A DNA stretch of 64,000 nucleotides from Streptomyces longhuiensis (GTDB lineage: Bacteria > Actinomycetota > Actinomycetes > Streptomycetales > Streptomycetaceae). Positions 24,821-34,285 of this stretch are shown one piece after another (the stretch's first letter is position 1; every line of letters begins with the position of its first letter). A program made the translations under genes and the position numbers. The stretch is from NCBI RefSeq assembly GCF_020616555.1, contig NZ_CP085173.1, positions 2,046,001 through 2,110,000 on the forward strand. Reading direction: 5' to 3'. Under the pieces are notes generated by a model. The model was not told where the DNA came from. It saw only the letters and a list, made by a program, of their open reading frames with translations, and did no database searches.

Positions 24821-26515
24821 ATGGACGGGTCGGGCGGGAGCGGTCGGTCGCGCTCGTCGAGTACGACGCGGTCGTGGCCGGCGTCGGCCATGCCGTCGGC
24901 GGGGGCGGCACCCGCCACGTCGTGGCAGGGCATCGCCCCCCGCCTCGCGGCGTCCCCTTGGTGGCGTGGCGTCGCCGCCGTGTGCGCCGGCGCGCTGCCC
25001 GCCCTCGCGTTCCCGGCGCCGTCGCTGTGGTGGCTGGCCTACGTCGCGCTGGTGCCGTGGATGCTCCTCACCCGCTCCGCCCGTACACCGCGCCGCGCGG
25101 CCCTCGACGGCTGGCTCGGCGGGCTCGGGTTCATGCTGGCCGTGCACAACTGGCTGCTGCCGAGTCTGCATGTGTTCACGGTGGTGATCGCGGCGCTGCT
25201 CGGCGCGCTGTGGGCGCCCTGGGGCAGGCTCGTACGACGGCTGCTCGGCGGCACGCCCACGCGCGGGCAGGCGGCCGCTGCCCTGGTCGCGGTGCCGTCG
25301 GCGTGGCTGATGGTCGAACTGGTGAGGTCCTGGCAGGGGTTGGGCGGCCCGTGGGGGCTCATCGGGTCGAGCCAGTGGCAGGTGCAGCCGGCGCTGCGCG
25401 TCGCGTCGGTGGGCGGGGTGTGGCTGGTCAGCCTGCTCGTCGTGGCGGTCAACACCGCCGTCACGATCCTCCTCGTGACGCGCAGCGCGCGTACGCCGGC
25501 GGTGGCGGGGCTTCTGGTGACGGCCACGGTGACGACGGCCTCCTGGGCCTGGGCTCCCCGCCCTGAGCCGAATGGCCGGGTCAGGGTCGCCGTCGTCCAG
25601 CCGGGCCCCATAGGCGGCGCCGACAGCGGCGAGAAGCGCTTCGACCGGGAGGAGCAGCTGACGCGCGGCCTGGCCGGACAGGGCGTCGACCTGGTGGTGT
25701 GGGGCGAGAGCAGCGTCGGCTTCGACTTCTCGCAGCGGCCGGACCTCGCGCGCCGGATCGCGGCGCTCTCGCGCGAGGTGGGCGCGGACGTCCTGGTGAA
25801 CGTGGACGCGCGGCGTGTCTCCCCCGGCGGCGCCCCCGGCATCTTCAAGAGCTCGGTCCTGGTGGGCCCGGACGGTCTCACGGGGCAGCGCTACGACAAG
25901 ATGCGGCTCGTCCCCTTCGGTGAGTACATCCCGGCGCGCCCTCTGCTCGGCTGGGCCACGTCGGTGGGCAAGGCGGCGGGCGAGGACCGGGTGAGGGGGA
26001 CCCGGCAGGTCGTGATGGACGCGCGGTCCGCGCGGGGCAGCGAGCTGCGGATCGGCCCGCTCGTGTGCTTCGAGTCCGCGTTCCCCGACATGACGCGGCA
26101 CCTCACGCGCGACGGGGCGCAGGTGCTGCTCGCGCAGTCCTCGACGTCGACGTTCCAGCACAGCTGGGCGCCCGAGCAGCACGCGTCGCTGGCGGCCGTG
26201 CGCGCCGCGGAGACGGGCCGTCCGATGGTGCACGCGACGCTGACCGGGGTGTCGGCCGTGTACGGCCCGGACGGATCACGCGCCGGTCCCTGGCTCGGCA
26301 CGTCGGCGAGCGCGGCCCGGGTCTACGAGGTGCCGACGGCGCACGGCACGACGCTCTACGTACGGTTCGGCGACTGGCCCGTGCACGCGGCCGTCACCGT
26401 GCTCGCCCTGCTGGGCGCGGCGGAGGCCGTCCGCCGGTTCAGGCGGCGAACCGCTGCACCTCACGTACGACCTGCTCGCACAGCACATGCGTCTCCAGCG
26501 CGTCCTTGGCGCTGA
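24821..26515 (+). CDS. lnt: Apolipoprotein N-acyltransferase
   Basis: 564 aa. An N-terminal region of about six membrane helices (residues 45-245) is followed by a nitrilase-type catalytic domain with all three catalytic residues: Glu in WGESS, Lys in YDKMRLVPFGEYIP and Cys in VCFESAFPD. It adds the third acyl chain to lipoproteins. Actinomycetes differ in whether this happens; Streptomyces carry two Lnt-type proteins, and this may be either. GAGGGAGG ribosome site. The last 77 bases overlap a convergent oxidoreductase gene. Confidence 0.93.
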   Translation: MDGSGGSGRSRSSSTTRSWPASAMPSAGAAPATSWQGIAPRLAASPWWRGVAAVCAGALPALAFPAPSLWWLAYVALVPWMLLTRSARTPRRAALDGWLGGLGFMLAVHNWLLPSLHVFTVVIAALLGALWAPWGRLVRRLLGGTPTRGQAAAALVAVPSAWLMVELVRSWQGLGGPWGLIGSSQWQVQPALRVASVGGVWLVSLLVVAVNTAVTILLVTRSARTPAVAGLLVTATVTTASWAWAPRPEPNGRVRVAVVQPGPIGGADSGEKRFDREEQLTRGLAGQGVDLVVWGESSVGFDFSQRPDLARRIAALSREVGADVLVNVDARRVSPGGAPGIFKSSVLVGPDGLTGQRYDKMRLVPFGEYIPARPLLGWATSVGKAAGEDRVRGTRQVVMDARSARGSELRIGPLVCFESAFPDMTRHLTRDGAQVLLAQSSTSTFQHSWAPEQHASLAAVRAAETGRPMVHATLTGVSAVYGPDGSRAGPWLGTSASAARVYEVPTAHGTTLYVRFGDWPVHAAVTVLALLGAAEAVRRFRRRTAAPHVRPARTAHASPARPWR

Positions 26516-27344
26516 GGACCTTGCCCGCGCGCACGCCGTCGAGGAAGCCGAGGACCACCTGCTCGATGCCGCGCTGACGGGCCACCGGCACCCAGTCGCC
26601 TCGGCGGCGCACCGTCGGCTGGCCCTTGTGGTCGATGACTTCGGCGAGGTTGACGACCTGCCGCTTGGTGTCCTGGCCGGAGACCTCCAGGATCTCCTCG
26701 GTCGAGCCGCTGAGCCGGTTCATGACGCCGATCGCCGTGAACCCGTCCCCGCCGAGCTGGAGCACCACGTGGTGCAGCAGGCCGTCCTCGACCCGGGCGC
26801 GCACCGACACGTCGTCGATCGGCCCGGGGACGAGGTAGCGCAGGGTGTCGACCACGTGGATGAAGTCGTCGAGGACGAGCGTGCGCGGCTCCTCGGGCAG
26901 CCCGATCCGGTTCTTCTGCATCAGGATCAGCTCGCGGGGGTGCTCGGCGCACTGCGTGTAGCCAGGCGCGTGACGGCGGTTGAAGCCCACCGTCAGGCTG
27001 ACACCGCGCTCCTCGGCGAGCCGGACGAGGCGCTGCGAGTCGGCGAGTTCGTAGGCGAGCGGCTTGTCGACATAGGTGGCGACGCCCGCTTCGAGGAGCC
27101 GCGTCACGATCTCGGGGTGGACGACGGTCGGCGCGTGCACGAAGGCCGCGTCGAGCCCCTGCGCGAGCAGCGCGTCCAGGTCGGTGTGCCGTTGTTCGGC
27201 GGGGATGTGGTGCGTGTCCCCGACCCGCCGGAGCGTCTCGGGTGTGCGGGTCTGCAGGTGCAGCTCGACCCCCGGCAAAGTGGTGAGCACCGGCAGATAC
27301 GCCTTCTGCGCGATGTCTCCGAGTCCGATGCAGCCGACCTTCAC
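26439..27344 (-). CDS. Gfo/Idh/MocA-family oxidoreductase
   Basis: 301 aa. NAD(P)-binding Rossmann start KVGCIGLGDIAQKAYLP, then DAAFVHAPTVVHPEIV, and the family catalytic motif in YVDKPLAYE (the EKP-like segment with Lys), followed by the alpha+beta C-terminal domain. A sugar or inositol-type substrate is likely but cannot be named. GTG at 27344 follows GAGGGGA; upstream in-frame codons lack conservation. The gene overlaps lnt by 77 bases tail-to-tail, and the decayed monooxygenase lies 37 bases upstream. Confidence 0.88.
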   Translation of the reverse strand: MKVGCIGLGDIAQKAYLPVLTTLPGVELHLQTRTPETLRRVGDTHHIPAEQRHTDLDALLAQGLDAAFVHAPTVVHPEIVTRLLEAGVATYVDKPLAYELADSQRLVRLAEERGVSLTVGFNRRHAPGYTQCAEHPRELILMQKNRIGLPEEPRTLVLDDFIHVVDTLRYLVPGPIDDVSVRARVEDGLLHHVVLQLGGDGFTAIGVMNRLSGSTEEILEVSGQDTKRQVVNLAEVIDHKGQPTVRRRGDWVPVARQRGIEQVVLGFLDGVRAGKVLSAKDALETHVLCEQVVREVQRFAA

Positions 27345-27381
27345 GTCCGTCTTCCCCTCGCCCCGGACCGTCTGCGTCCGG

Positions 27382-28310
27382 CTAAGCCCTCTGTGTCTGG
27401 GCAGCATACGGCCGCTGCGGGGGCCGCCGGTCCGCGATCTCGTCGAATCCTCGCAGCATGACGGCGGGTCCGGTCTTGTCGAGGGCGGCGATGAGGGGGT
27501 TGCGCAGCGCCATCGCGGGCCGGTTGCCCAGCATGTTCACCCGGCCGACCGCGACGGCCTTGCGGGCGATGGCGGTCGTACGCGGCCTGCGTGCGGCGGT
27601 GTACGCGGCGAGGCCCAGGGCGTCGGGCTGCGCCGGGTCCGCGTGGTGGGCGAGCACGACGGCGTCCTCGATGGCATGGTTGCCGCCCTGGCCGAGGGTC
27701 GGGGGCATGGCGTGGGCCGCGTCGCCGAGGAGTGCGACCCGGCCGCGGTGGAAGGCCGGCAGGGGTTCGGCGACGTGGTGGACTTCGTGGCGCAGGATCT
27801 CGTCGGGGACGGCAGCGTCGATGATCGCCGGGATCGGGTCGTGCCCGTCGCCGAAGCGGCGCAGGAGCGCGGCCTTCTCGCCCTTGGGGGCGTGCTCGCC
27901 GGCGGGTGCGACGGCGGCGCCGTAGAAAGAGACCGTGCCGTCCGCGAAGGGGTGCGTGCCCCGGAGGCGACCGCGCCCCAGATCTCGTGCTGGGCGAAGG
28001 GCCCGCCGAGGGGCGGGACGAGGAGGCGCCAGGTGGTGAAGCCGGCGTAGACCGCGCCCGGGTGGGCGGGGCAGAGCGCCGTGCGCACGGCGGACCTGAT
28101 GCCGTCGGCGGGGACGACGAGTTCGGCTTCGCATGCGCGTTCCGGAGTGGTCACCCGGGCCGGGCGGCCCGGGTCGCCCGCGACGCCGGGGTCGGTGAGA
28201 GCCGCGGCGGACGCGGTGTGGACGACTCCGCCGGGGAGCCGCGAGGGCGGGGTTCGGGGAACTGCTGCGCGGGATGCGCGACGCGTCCCCCTCCTGACCT
28301 GCACATCACC
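27382..28310 (-). pseudogene. Decayed FAD-dependent monooxygenase, N-terminus missing and frameshifted
   Basis: The C-terminal half of a group A flavin monooxygenase can be read. ELVVPADGIRSAVRTALCP and YAGFTTWRL lie in one frame. From GTHPFADGTVSFYGAAVAP the protein continues in another frame to the stop, through GRVALLGDAAHAMPPTLGQGG (the FAD-pyrophosphate motif GDAAH.M.P..GQG). The break is at the C-run 27976-27979, where one inserted base would restore the frame (EIWG then RGRLRGTHPF). A second break is likely near 28240-28300. The N-terminal GxGxxG dinucleotide fold is absent; the next gene begins at 28374. It cannot make an active enzyme. Confidence 0.85.
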
Positions 28311-28373
28311 CGTGCGGGGCATCATCGGCCGACGGGCCCGCCACGAGGGGCCGCACCCGACAGAGTTGCGCGG

Positions 28374-28841
28374 GTGCATCGATCGACGACCTCAGCAGCG
28401 CTTCTGCTCACGGTGGCGGCCACGGCCGCCGCCGTGTCCGGTTGCGTGAGCGTACGGCAGCCGGAGCCTCCGGCCGTGTCCCCCAGCGCCCCGGCCGTTC
28501 CGGCGGCGCCCCGCCCCGACGGCCGGGCCGACCCCCAGGTCGTACAGGCGCCGGTGCGGGAGGCGCTGGACAGGATGGGCCGCACGCCGCCGGCCCACGC
28601 GCCCTCAGCCGAGCCGACCCCTGCGCCACGCTCGCCCCAGCCGCCACGCCACGAAGCCCCGCACCGGTCGGGCCCCGGCCACGCGGCACGCCCCGCGGCG
28701 CCTCCGCCGCACCACTCGCACACGGCCGCCCCCGTGGCACCGGGCCTCGCGGGCGAGGTGTGCGCCCTGGGCAACCAGTACGGCAAGTGGAACCCGGACA
28801 GCCCCGAGGCCCGCATCTGCCGGGAGACGTACGGACGGTGA
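28374..28841 (+). CDS. Pro-rich lipoprotein
   Basis: 155 aa. Signal peptide with hydrophobic stretch (SAALLLTVAATAAAVSGC) and lipobox VSGC near residue 24. The mature part is low-complexity, Pro/Ala/His-rich, with a short C-terminal folded-looking tail GEVCALGNQYGKWNPDSPEARICRETY holding two Cys. The GTG start has no ribosome site and may be leaderless. Function unknown; probable surface-anchored linker-like protein. Confidence 0.7.
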   Translation: MHRSTTSAALLLTVAATAAAVSGCVSVRQPEPPAVSPSAPAVPAAPRPDGRADPQVVQAPVREALDRMGRTPPAHAPSAEPTPAPRSPQPPRHEAPHRSGPGHAARPAAPPPHHSHTAAPVAPGLAGEVCALGNQYGKWNPDSPEARICRETYGR

Positions 28842-28938
28842 GGTGGGGCGAAAGGCGAGGGGGCGAGGGTAGGGAGCGACGGAGGACGAGGTGAGGCGGG
28901 CGGCGCATCGAGCGCGGACCCGGTGAGGGGGTGGCCGC

Positions 28939-29490
28939 CTACGAACTCCGTCTGGGCGGCCCCAGCGGCTCGCCCCCGGCGGAACCGTGGCCCGGGCCCT
29001 CGTCCCTTCCGGGCGGCATCGCCGCGACCCGCGTTTCCAGGCGGGCGATGGCCGCCCGTACACCGTCTCCGTAACCGTCGTCCCCGAGCGCGCCCACCAC
29101 GGCGCGCGCCTGCGTCAGATGGCTGCGGGCCGCCTCGGGGCGGCCGAGCTTCACATAGTCCGCCGCAAGGTTGAGATGCAGCGAGGGGTAGAGCGCGCGG
29201 ACCGCGAGCGACTGCTCGTGGAGTGCGAGCCGCGCCTCGGTCAGGCCCTCGGCGGCGGACAGGGCCCGCAGGTCCCACGCCAGCTCGTGGTCCGGGTCGT
29301 CCTGGGCATCCGCCATGTAGTGCGCGAGCGTGCAGCGGTGGAGGGGGTCGCCGTCCTCGCCGATCTCCGCCCACAGGCCCAGGTACCGGTCCCTGGCCTC
29401 CTCGCGGTCGCCGGCGTGATGGAGCATGATCACCTGCCCGATCCGGGTCATCATGACGTCGTCCGCCGCCTGCTCCCGCTGCTCAGCCAC
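28939..29490 (-). CDS. Tetratricopeptide-like protein of unknown function
   Basis: 183 aa, mostly helical with TPR-like helix pairs (MLHHAGDREEARDRYLGLWAEIG, SLHLNLAADYVKLGRPEAARSHLTQARAVV). Pro/Gly-rich C-terminal tail. GTG start at 29490 with GGAGG 4-5 bases upstream, a clear ribosome site. No enzymatic motif; likely a scaffold-type protein. Confidence 0.78.
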   Translation of the reverse strand: MAEQREQAADDVMMTRIGQVIMLHHAGDREEARDRYLGLWAEIGEDGDPLHRCTLAHYMADAQDDPDHELAWDLRALSAAEGLTEARLALHEQSLAVRALYPSLHLNLAADYVKLGRPEAARSHLTQARAVVGALGDDGYGDGVRAAIARLETRVAAMPPGRDEGPGHGSAGGEPLGPPRRSS

Positions 29491-29654
29491 AGGTCCTCCA
29501 CGCTCATACGCCGATCATCCAAGCCCACAACGATTCCGACGTTATAGGCAGCCGCTGACAATCCCGGTCAGGCGCGGGCGGGGGTCCCTCCGGGGGCCGG
29601 ACAGTCAGCGCACGCGGAGCCGCACGCACCCGGAGGGACAAGCACCCGGGGGCG

Positions 29655-30338
29655 TCAGCCCAGGTTCGGAATCCGCCAGTCGATCGGCGTGTGCCCCTGG
29701 GCGGCCACCGCCTTGTCGATCTGGGTGAAGGGCTGCGAGCCGAAGAACTTCTTCGCGGAGAGCGGCGAGGGATGCGCGCCCTTCACGACGACGTGGCGCT
29801 CCTCGTCGATGAGGGGGAGCTTCTTCTGCGCGTAGTTCCCCCACAGGACGAACACGGCCGGGTCCGGCCGGTCGGCCACCGCGCGGATCACCGCGTCGGT
29901 GAACTTCTCCCAGCCCTTGCCCTTGTGCGAGTTGGCCTCGCCGGCCCGCACCGTGAGCACCGCGTTCAGCAGGAGGACGCCCTGCTCGGCCCACGGCATC
30001 AGATACCCGTTGTCCGGGACCGGGTGGCCGAGCTCCTCCTTCATCTCCTTGTAGATGTTCCGCAGGGAGGGCGGCGTCTTCACGCCGGGCCGCACGGAGA
30101 AGCACAGACCGTGGCCCTGTCCCTCGCCGTGGTACGGGTCCTGGCCGAGGACAAGGACCTTGACCCGGTCGTACGGGGTCGCGTCGAGCGCCGCGAAGAC
30201 CTCCTCGCGCGGCGGGTAGACGGGACCCTTCGCGCGCTCCTCCTCGACGAACTCGGTGAGCTCCTTGAAGTAGGGCTTCTGCAGCTCCTCGCCGAGGACG
30301 CCGCGCCAGGACTCGGGCAGCATCGCGGTGTCGGTCAC
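29655..30338 (-). CDS. ung: Uracil-DNA glycosylase (family 1)
   Basis: 227 aa. Family-1 UDG motifs: catalytic water-activating LGQDPYHGEGQGHGL, the FSVRPGVKTPPSLRNIYKE loop, and the C-terminal leucine loop AHPSPLSAKKFFGSQPF. Removes uracil from DNA in base-excision repair. Length and order are normal. Many Streptomyces have two ung-like genes; I see only this one in the window. Confidence 0.96.
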   Translation of the reverse strand: MTDTAMLPESWRGVLGEELQKPYFKELTEFVEEERAKGPVYPPREEVFAALDATPYDRVKVLVLGQDPYHGEGQGHGLCFSVRPGVKTPPSLRNIYKEMKEELGHPVPDNGYLMPWAEQGVLLLNAVLTVRAGEANSHKGKGWEKFTDAVIRAVADRPDPAVFVLWGNYAQKKLPLIDEERHVVVKGAHPSPLSAKKFFGSQPFTQIDKAVAAQGHTPIDWRIPNLG

Positions 30339-30443
30339 GTCAACAACCTCCGGGGTACGGTCACTTCACGGCCGCACGAGGCACGGCCGCTGCACACCCC
30401 AGAACCTACCCGCGGCCACTGACAACGGGCCCCGGCGGACCGC

Positions 30444-32024
30444 CTACCAGCTGGTCTTGCGCTGCAGCTCCCACATCATCATGATCGTCGACGGGTCGAG
30501 GGCCCGCTCGCCGCCCGAGATCTCCTCGCTGGCCGCGATGTACTGCTTGCCCTGCCACAGCGGCAGCAGCCGGGCGTCGTCGACGAGTATCTGCTGGGCG
30601 CGCTTGAACTGGCCCACCACGGCGGCGCGGTCGCTCTCACGGCGCGACTGCGGCAGCAGGTCGTCGGTGATCTCCTTGGAGGCGTAGGGCGTTCCGAGCG
30701 CGTTCCGCTCGCCGACGAAGGGGGCTATGAAGTTGTCCGCGTCCGGGAAGTCGGGGAACCAGCCGCGTCCGAAGGCGGGGTACTCGCCCTTGCGGTATCC
30801 GGCCTCGAACGTCTTCCAGGGGCGCCCCTTGATGGTGACGTCGAACAGTCCGGAGGCGTTCAGCTGCCGCTTGAGCTCGGTGAACTCGGCGCCGGTCGCG
30901 GACCCGTAGCGGTCCGTGGTGTACCAGAGGGTGAGCGGGACCCGGTCCGTGATGCCCGCCCGGGTGAGGATGTCCTTGGCCTTGGCCGCGTCCGGGTCGC
31001 CGAAGTCGTCGAAGAAGCCGGTGGTGTGCCCGGTCAGTCCCCTCGGGACCATCGAGTAGAGCGGTTCGACGGTGTCCTGGTAGATCTTGTGGGCGATCGC
31101 GCCGCGGTCGACGACCTGGGCGACGGCCTTGCGGACGGCGGACTTGCGCGCCCAGGGGTCCTTGGGGTTGAACACCAGGTAGCTGATCTCCATGCCCGCG
31201 CCCTCGACGAGCTGAATGCCGTCCTTGGCCTGCTTGCCCTGGAGCCCCACGACGTCCGACGCGGCGAGCCCGCGGTACGTGGCGTCGATCTTCTTGGCGC
31301 GCAGGGCGCCGACCATCGAGGCGGAGTCCTTGAAGTAACGGATGGTGACGGCGCTGTTCTTGCGCTCGGCGAACCCGTCGTAGTGGTCGTTCTTGACGAG
31401 CTCGGCCTTGTCGCCGTCGGTGTACGCGTCGAGGGCGTACGGCCCCGAGCCGGCGATCTTGCCGTCGTCACGGACCGCGTCGGCCGGGTACTCGGCGGGG
31501 TCCACGATGGACATCGCCGGTGTCGCGAGCACGAAGGGGAAGGTCGCGTCGGGCTTGTTCAGTGTGAAGGTGACGTCACGGTCGCCCTTGACCTCGATCG
31601 ACTTCAGGCTGCCGAGGAGCCCCTCGGGGCCGCCCTTGACGTTGATCCTTCTGATGCGGTCGAAGGAGTACTTGACGGCCGCCGCGTCGAGCTTGTCGCC
31701 GTTCGAGAACTGCATGCCCTCGCGCAGTTTGCAGTGGTACACGCTGTTGGAGGGGTCGGTGAACTCGCAGCGCTCGGCGGCGTCGGGCTTCGGCTCGGAG
31801 GCGCCGGACGGGAAGGCGACAAGGGTCTGGTAGACGTTCCTGAACAGCTCCCAGGAGCCGTCCCAGGACGCGGCCGGGTCGAGGGTGCTCGGCGCGCTGG
31901 TGGTCCCCACGACGATGGGTTCGGTGTCGTCGGACTCTCCGGACGACATCAGTCCACATCCGGCGAGAAGCGATATGCACGTTATCGCCGCCAGTTGACG
32001 GGGGCCCTGGATCCGGTTGAACAC
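30444..32024 (-). CDS. Peptide-type ABC transporter solute-binding lipoprotein
   Basis: 526 aa. Signal with lipobox LLAGC near residue 21; then the family-5 (OppA/DppA) fold with PIVVGTTSAPSTLDPAASWDG at the N-terminus, the family helix VYHCKLREGMQFSNGDKLDAAAVKYSFDRI and GRPWKTFEAGYRKGEYPAFGRGWFPDFPD later. GTG at 32024 is chosen because GAGGAG precedes it and the signal peptide starts there. No permease or ATPase genes are adjacent, so it is an orphan binding protein whose transporter must be elsewhere. Confidence 0.93.
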   Translation of the reverse strand: MFNRIQGPRQLAAITCISLLAGCGLMSSGESDDTEPIVVGTTSAPSTLDPAASWDGSWELFRNVYQTLVAFPSGASEPKPDAAERCEFTDPSNSVYHCKLREGMQFSNGDKLDAAAVKYSFDRIRRINVKGGPEGLLGSLKSIEVKGDRDVTFTLNKPDATFPFVLATPAMSIVDPAEYPADAVRDDGKIAGSGPYALDAYTDGDKAELVKNDHYDGFAERKNSAVTIRYFKDSASMVGALRAKKIDATYRGLAASDVVGLQGKQAKDGIQLVEGAGMEISYLVFNPKDPWARKSAVRKAVAQVVDRGAIAHKIYQDTVEPLYSMVPRGLTGHTTGFFDDFGDPDAAKAKDILTRAGITDRVPLTLWYTTDRYGSATGAEFTELKRQLNASGLFDVTIKGRPWKTFEAGYRKGEYPAFGRGWFPDFPDADNFIAPFVGERNALGTPYASKEITDDLLPQSRRESDRAAVVGQFKRAQQILVDDARLLPLWQGKQYIAASEEISGGERALDPSTIMMMWELQRKTSW

Positions 32025-32189
32025 GCGCGCGCTCCTCGATCGGCCATGCCACAGGTCGGCAGACCATACCGCAGTGCCCCGCCGGGCCAACGAGGCACTC
32101 CGGCAGGGCACTTGATGCGTACGTACGCGACATACGCGGGGAACTTCACTTAGGCGAACTTGGTCCGATACGCCCCCGGCAGGGGTTTG

Positions 32190-32957
32190 TCAGGCGACGC
32201 CCGCATTGAGGAAGATTCCGCCGTCCACCACGAGGGTCTGACCGGTGATCCAGTCGGACTGCTGCGAGGTCAGGAAGGCTGCGGCGCCGCCGATGTCCTC
32301 GGGCATGCCGAGCCGGGCCAGCGGGTAGGCGGCCGCGGCCTCCTCCTCGCGGCCCTCGTAGAGGGCCTGCGCGAACTTCGTCTTGACGACCGCCGGGGCG
32401 ATCGCGTTGACCCGCACCTTGGGCGCGAACTCGTGCGCGAGCTGGATGGTCAGGTTGATCATCGCCGCCTTGCTCATGCCGTACGCGCCGATGAACGGGG
32501 ACGGAGCGAGACCCGCGACGGAGGCGATGTTGACGATCGCCCCGCCGTTCTCGCTCTGCCACGCCTTCCACGTCTGCTGGGCGAAACCGAGCGCGGAGAT
32601 CACGTTGGTCTCGTAGACCTTGCGCGCCACGTTCAGGTCGAGCTCGGCGATGGGACCGAACACCGGGTTCGTGCCGGCGTTGTTGACCAGGTAGTCGACG
32701 CGGCCGAAGGCCTCCATGGTGCGCTCGACGGCGGCGGCCTGGTGCGCCTCGTCGTGGGCCTTGCCGGCGACGTAGATGACGCGGTCGGCACCGAGCTGCT
32801 CGACGGCCTCCTTGAGGGCGTCCTCGCCGCGTCCGGTGATGCAGACGCGGTCACCGCGGGCGACGAGCGATTCGGCGACGCCGTAGCCGATGCCGCGGCT
32901 TCCGCCGGTGACGAGGGCGACCTTGCCGGAGAGCTCCGGGAGCTGGGATGAAGTCAT
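32190..32957 (-). CDS. Short-chain dehydrogenase/reductase (SDR)
   Basis: 255 aa. Classical SDR: cofactor motif TGGSRGIG, NNAG, catalytic Ser around NIASVAG and Tyr/Lys in YGMSKAA; C-terminal LVVDGG. It follows a FabG-like gene with a 17-base gap on the same strand, so the two form an operon. Substrate unknown; steroid, ketone or 3-oxoacyl reduction are all possible. Confidence 0.92.
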   Translation of the reverse strand: MTSSQLPELSGKVALVTGGSRGIGYGVAESLVARGDRVCITGRGEDALKEAVEQLGADRVIYVAGKAHDEAHQAAAVERTMEAFGRVDYLVNNAGTNPVFGPIAELDLNVARKVYETNVISALGFAQQTWKAWQSENGGAIVNIASVAGLAPSPFIGAYGMSKAAMINLTIQLAHEFAPKVRVNAIAPAVVKTKFAQALYEGREEEAAAAYPLARLGMPEDIGGAAAFLTSQQSDWITGQTLVVDGGIFLNAGVA

Positions 32958-32974
32958 GTCCGTTCCCCCCGGCC

Positions 32975-33736
32975 CTAGTTGAGCGGTCCGCCGGCGACGT
33001 ACATGACCTGGCCGGAGACGAATCCGGCCGCCTCGCCGGTGAAGAAGGCGATGGCGTTGGCGATGTCGTCGGGCTTGCCCACGCGCTGGACCGGGATCTG
33101 CGTGGCGGCGGCGGCCTGGAACTCCTCGAAGCCCATGCCGACGCGGGCGGCGGTGGCGGCCGTCATCTCGGTGACGATGAAGCCGGGGGCGACGGCGTTC
33201 GCGGTGACGCCGAACTTGCCGAGCTCCTTGGCGAGGGTCTTGGTGAAGCCCTGGAGGCCGGCCTTGGCCGCCGAGTAGTTGACCTGGCCGCGGTTGCCGA
33301 GCGCCGACGACGAGGACAGGTTGACGATGCGGCCGAACTTGGCGTCCACCATGTGCTTCTGGACGGCCTTCGACATCAGGAACGCGCCGCGCAGGTGCAC
33401 GTTCATGACGGTGTCCCAGTCCAGGGCGCTCATCTTGAACAGCAGGTTGTCGCGGAGCACGCCCGCGTTGTTGACGAGGATCGTCGGCGCGCCGAGCTCC
33501 TCGGCGATGCGCGCGACCGCGGCCTCGACCTGCGCCTCGTCGGCGACGTCGCAGCCGACCGCGAGGGCCTTGCCGCCGGCGCCGGTGATCTGCTCGACGG
33601 TGTCCTTGCAAGCGGCCTCGTCGAGGTCGATCACGGCGACGGCGCGACCCTCGGCGGCCAGACGTACGGCGGTAGCGGCGCCGATGCCACGTGCGGCACC
33701 GGTGACGATCGCGACGCGCTGCTCAGTGGTGGACAT
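32975..33736 (-). CDS. 3-oxoacyl-[ACP] reductase-like SDR (FabG family)
   Basis: 253 aa. TGAARGIG cofactor motif, NNAGVLRDNLLFKM, catalytic Ser in NLSSSSALG, Tyr/Lys in YSAAKAGLQGFTKTLAKEL, and the C-terminal VMYVAGGPL. The NNAGVLRDN sequence is typical of FabG/4 and PhaB-type enzymes. First gene of a two-gene operon with another SDR. A palindrome at 33786-33799 lies about 50 bases before the start and resembles TetR-type operators at fatty-acid genes. Confidence 0.92.
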   Translation of the reverse strand: MSTTEQRVAIVTGAARGIGAATAVRLAAEGRAVAVIDLDEAACKDTVEQITGAGGKALAVGCDVADEAQVEAAVARIAEELGAPTILVNNAGVLRDNLLFKMSALDWDTVMNVHLRGAFLMSKAVQKHMVDAKFGRIVNLSSSSALGNRGQVNYSAAKAGLQGFTKTLAKELGKFGVTANAVAPGFIVTEMTAATAARVGMGFEEFQAAAATQIPVQRVGKPDDIANAIAFFTGEAAGFVSGQVMYVAGGPLN

Positions 33737-33785
33737 GCTCTTCGGTCTCCTCGCCCTAGAGTGCGGCCCTCACGTCCCAACTCGG

Positions 33786-33799
33786 TGAGCGACCGCTTA
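33786..33799. promoter_or_regulatory. Candidate TetR-type operator upstream of the SDR operon
   Basis: TGAGCGACCGCTTA: inner perfect palindrome AGCG-AC-CGCT with flanking TG/TA giving 5 of 6 matching arms. Read the other way TAAGCGGTCGCTCA. Sites of this look precede lipid-metabolism genes in Streptomyces; the protein that binds is not in this window. Confidence 0.5.
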
Positions 33800-33895
33800 G
33801 TACCCTGTGGACGTGACGCTAGAAGTCCTGGCACCCGGTGTCAACGTACCCACCGGGTGCGCCTGATCACTCACCGCGAAGGGGCCGCCCCGAGG

Positions 33896-34285
33896 TCACC
33901 TCACCAGGAGGTCGAGGAGCCTGTCGGCCTCGGCCTCGGGGTCCTCGGTGAGACCGGTGTGCACGGGTCCCGGCTGCACGACCGTGGAGCGCGGCGCGAC
34001 CAGCCACCGGAAGCGCCGGCCCGCGTCGTCGTCCGCCGCCTGGCCCGCGTCGCCGCCCCCTCGGCAGTGGCTCTCGACGGCGGCGAGCGACGCGCGGACG
34101 CCGGTCACGTCCGCCTCCGGGTCGAGGGCGCGCAGCCTCGTCTCGTCGAGGTGCGTGAGCGCGCGGACGTAGGACTTGGCGCGGCAGTAGACGACCACGC
34201 CGGCGTTGATCTGCTCGCCGCGCTCGACGCGCGGGACGACGCGCAGGAGCGCGTACTCGAAGACGTCTCGGGTGGTCGTGGTCAC
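33896..34285 (-). CDS. DUF3037-family protein
   Basis: 129 aa. Starts RDVFEYALLRVVPRVERGEQINAGVVVYC, the characteristic DUF3037 opening, then YVRALTHLDETRLRALDPEADV. Its GTG start overlaps the stop of the upstream HipA-like gene in a GTGA overlap, so the two are translationally coupled. DUF3037 and HipA-like kinase pairs recur in bacteria and act together in an unknown process. No toxin or antitoxin activity is shown here. Confidence 0.88.
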   Translation of the reverse strand: MTTTTRDVFEYALLRVVPRVERGEQINAGVVVYCRAKSYVRALTHLDETRLRALDPEADVTGVRASLAAVESHCRGGGDAGQAADDDAGRRFRWLVAPRSTVVQPGPVHTGLTEDPEAEADRLLDLLVR

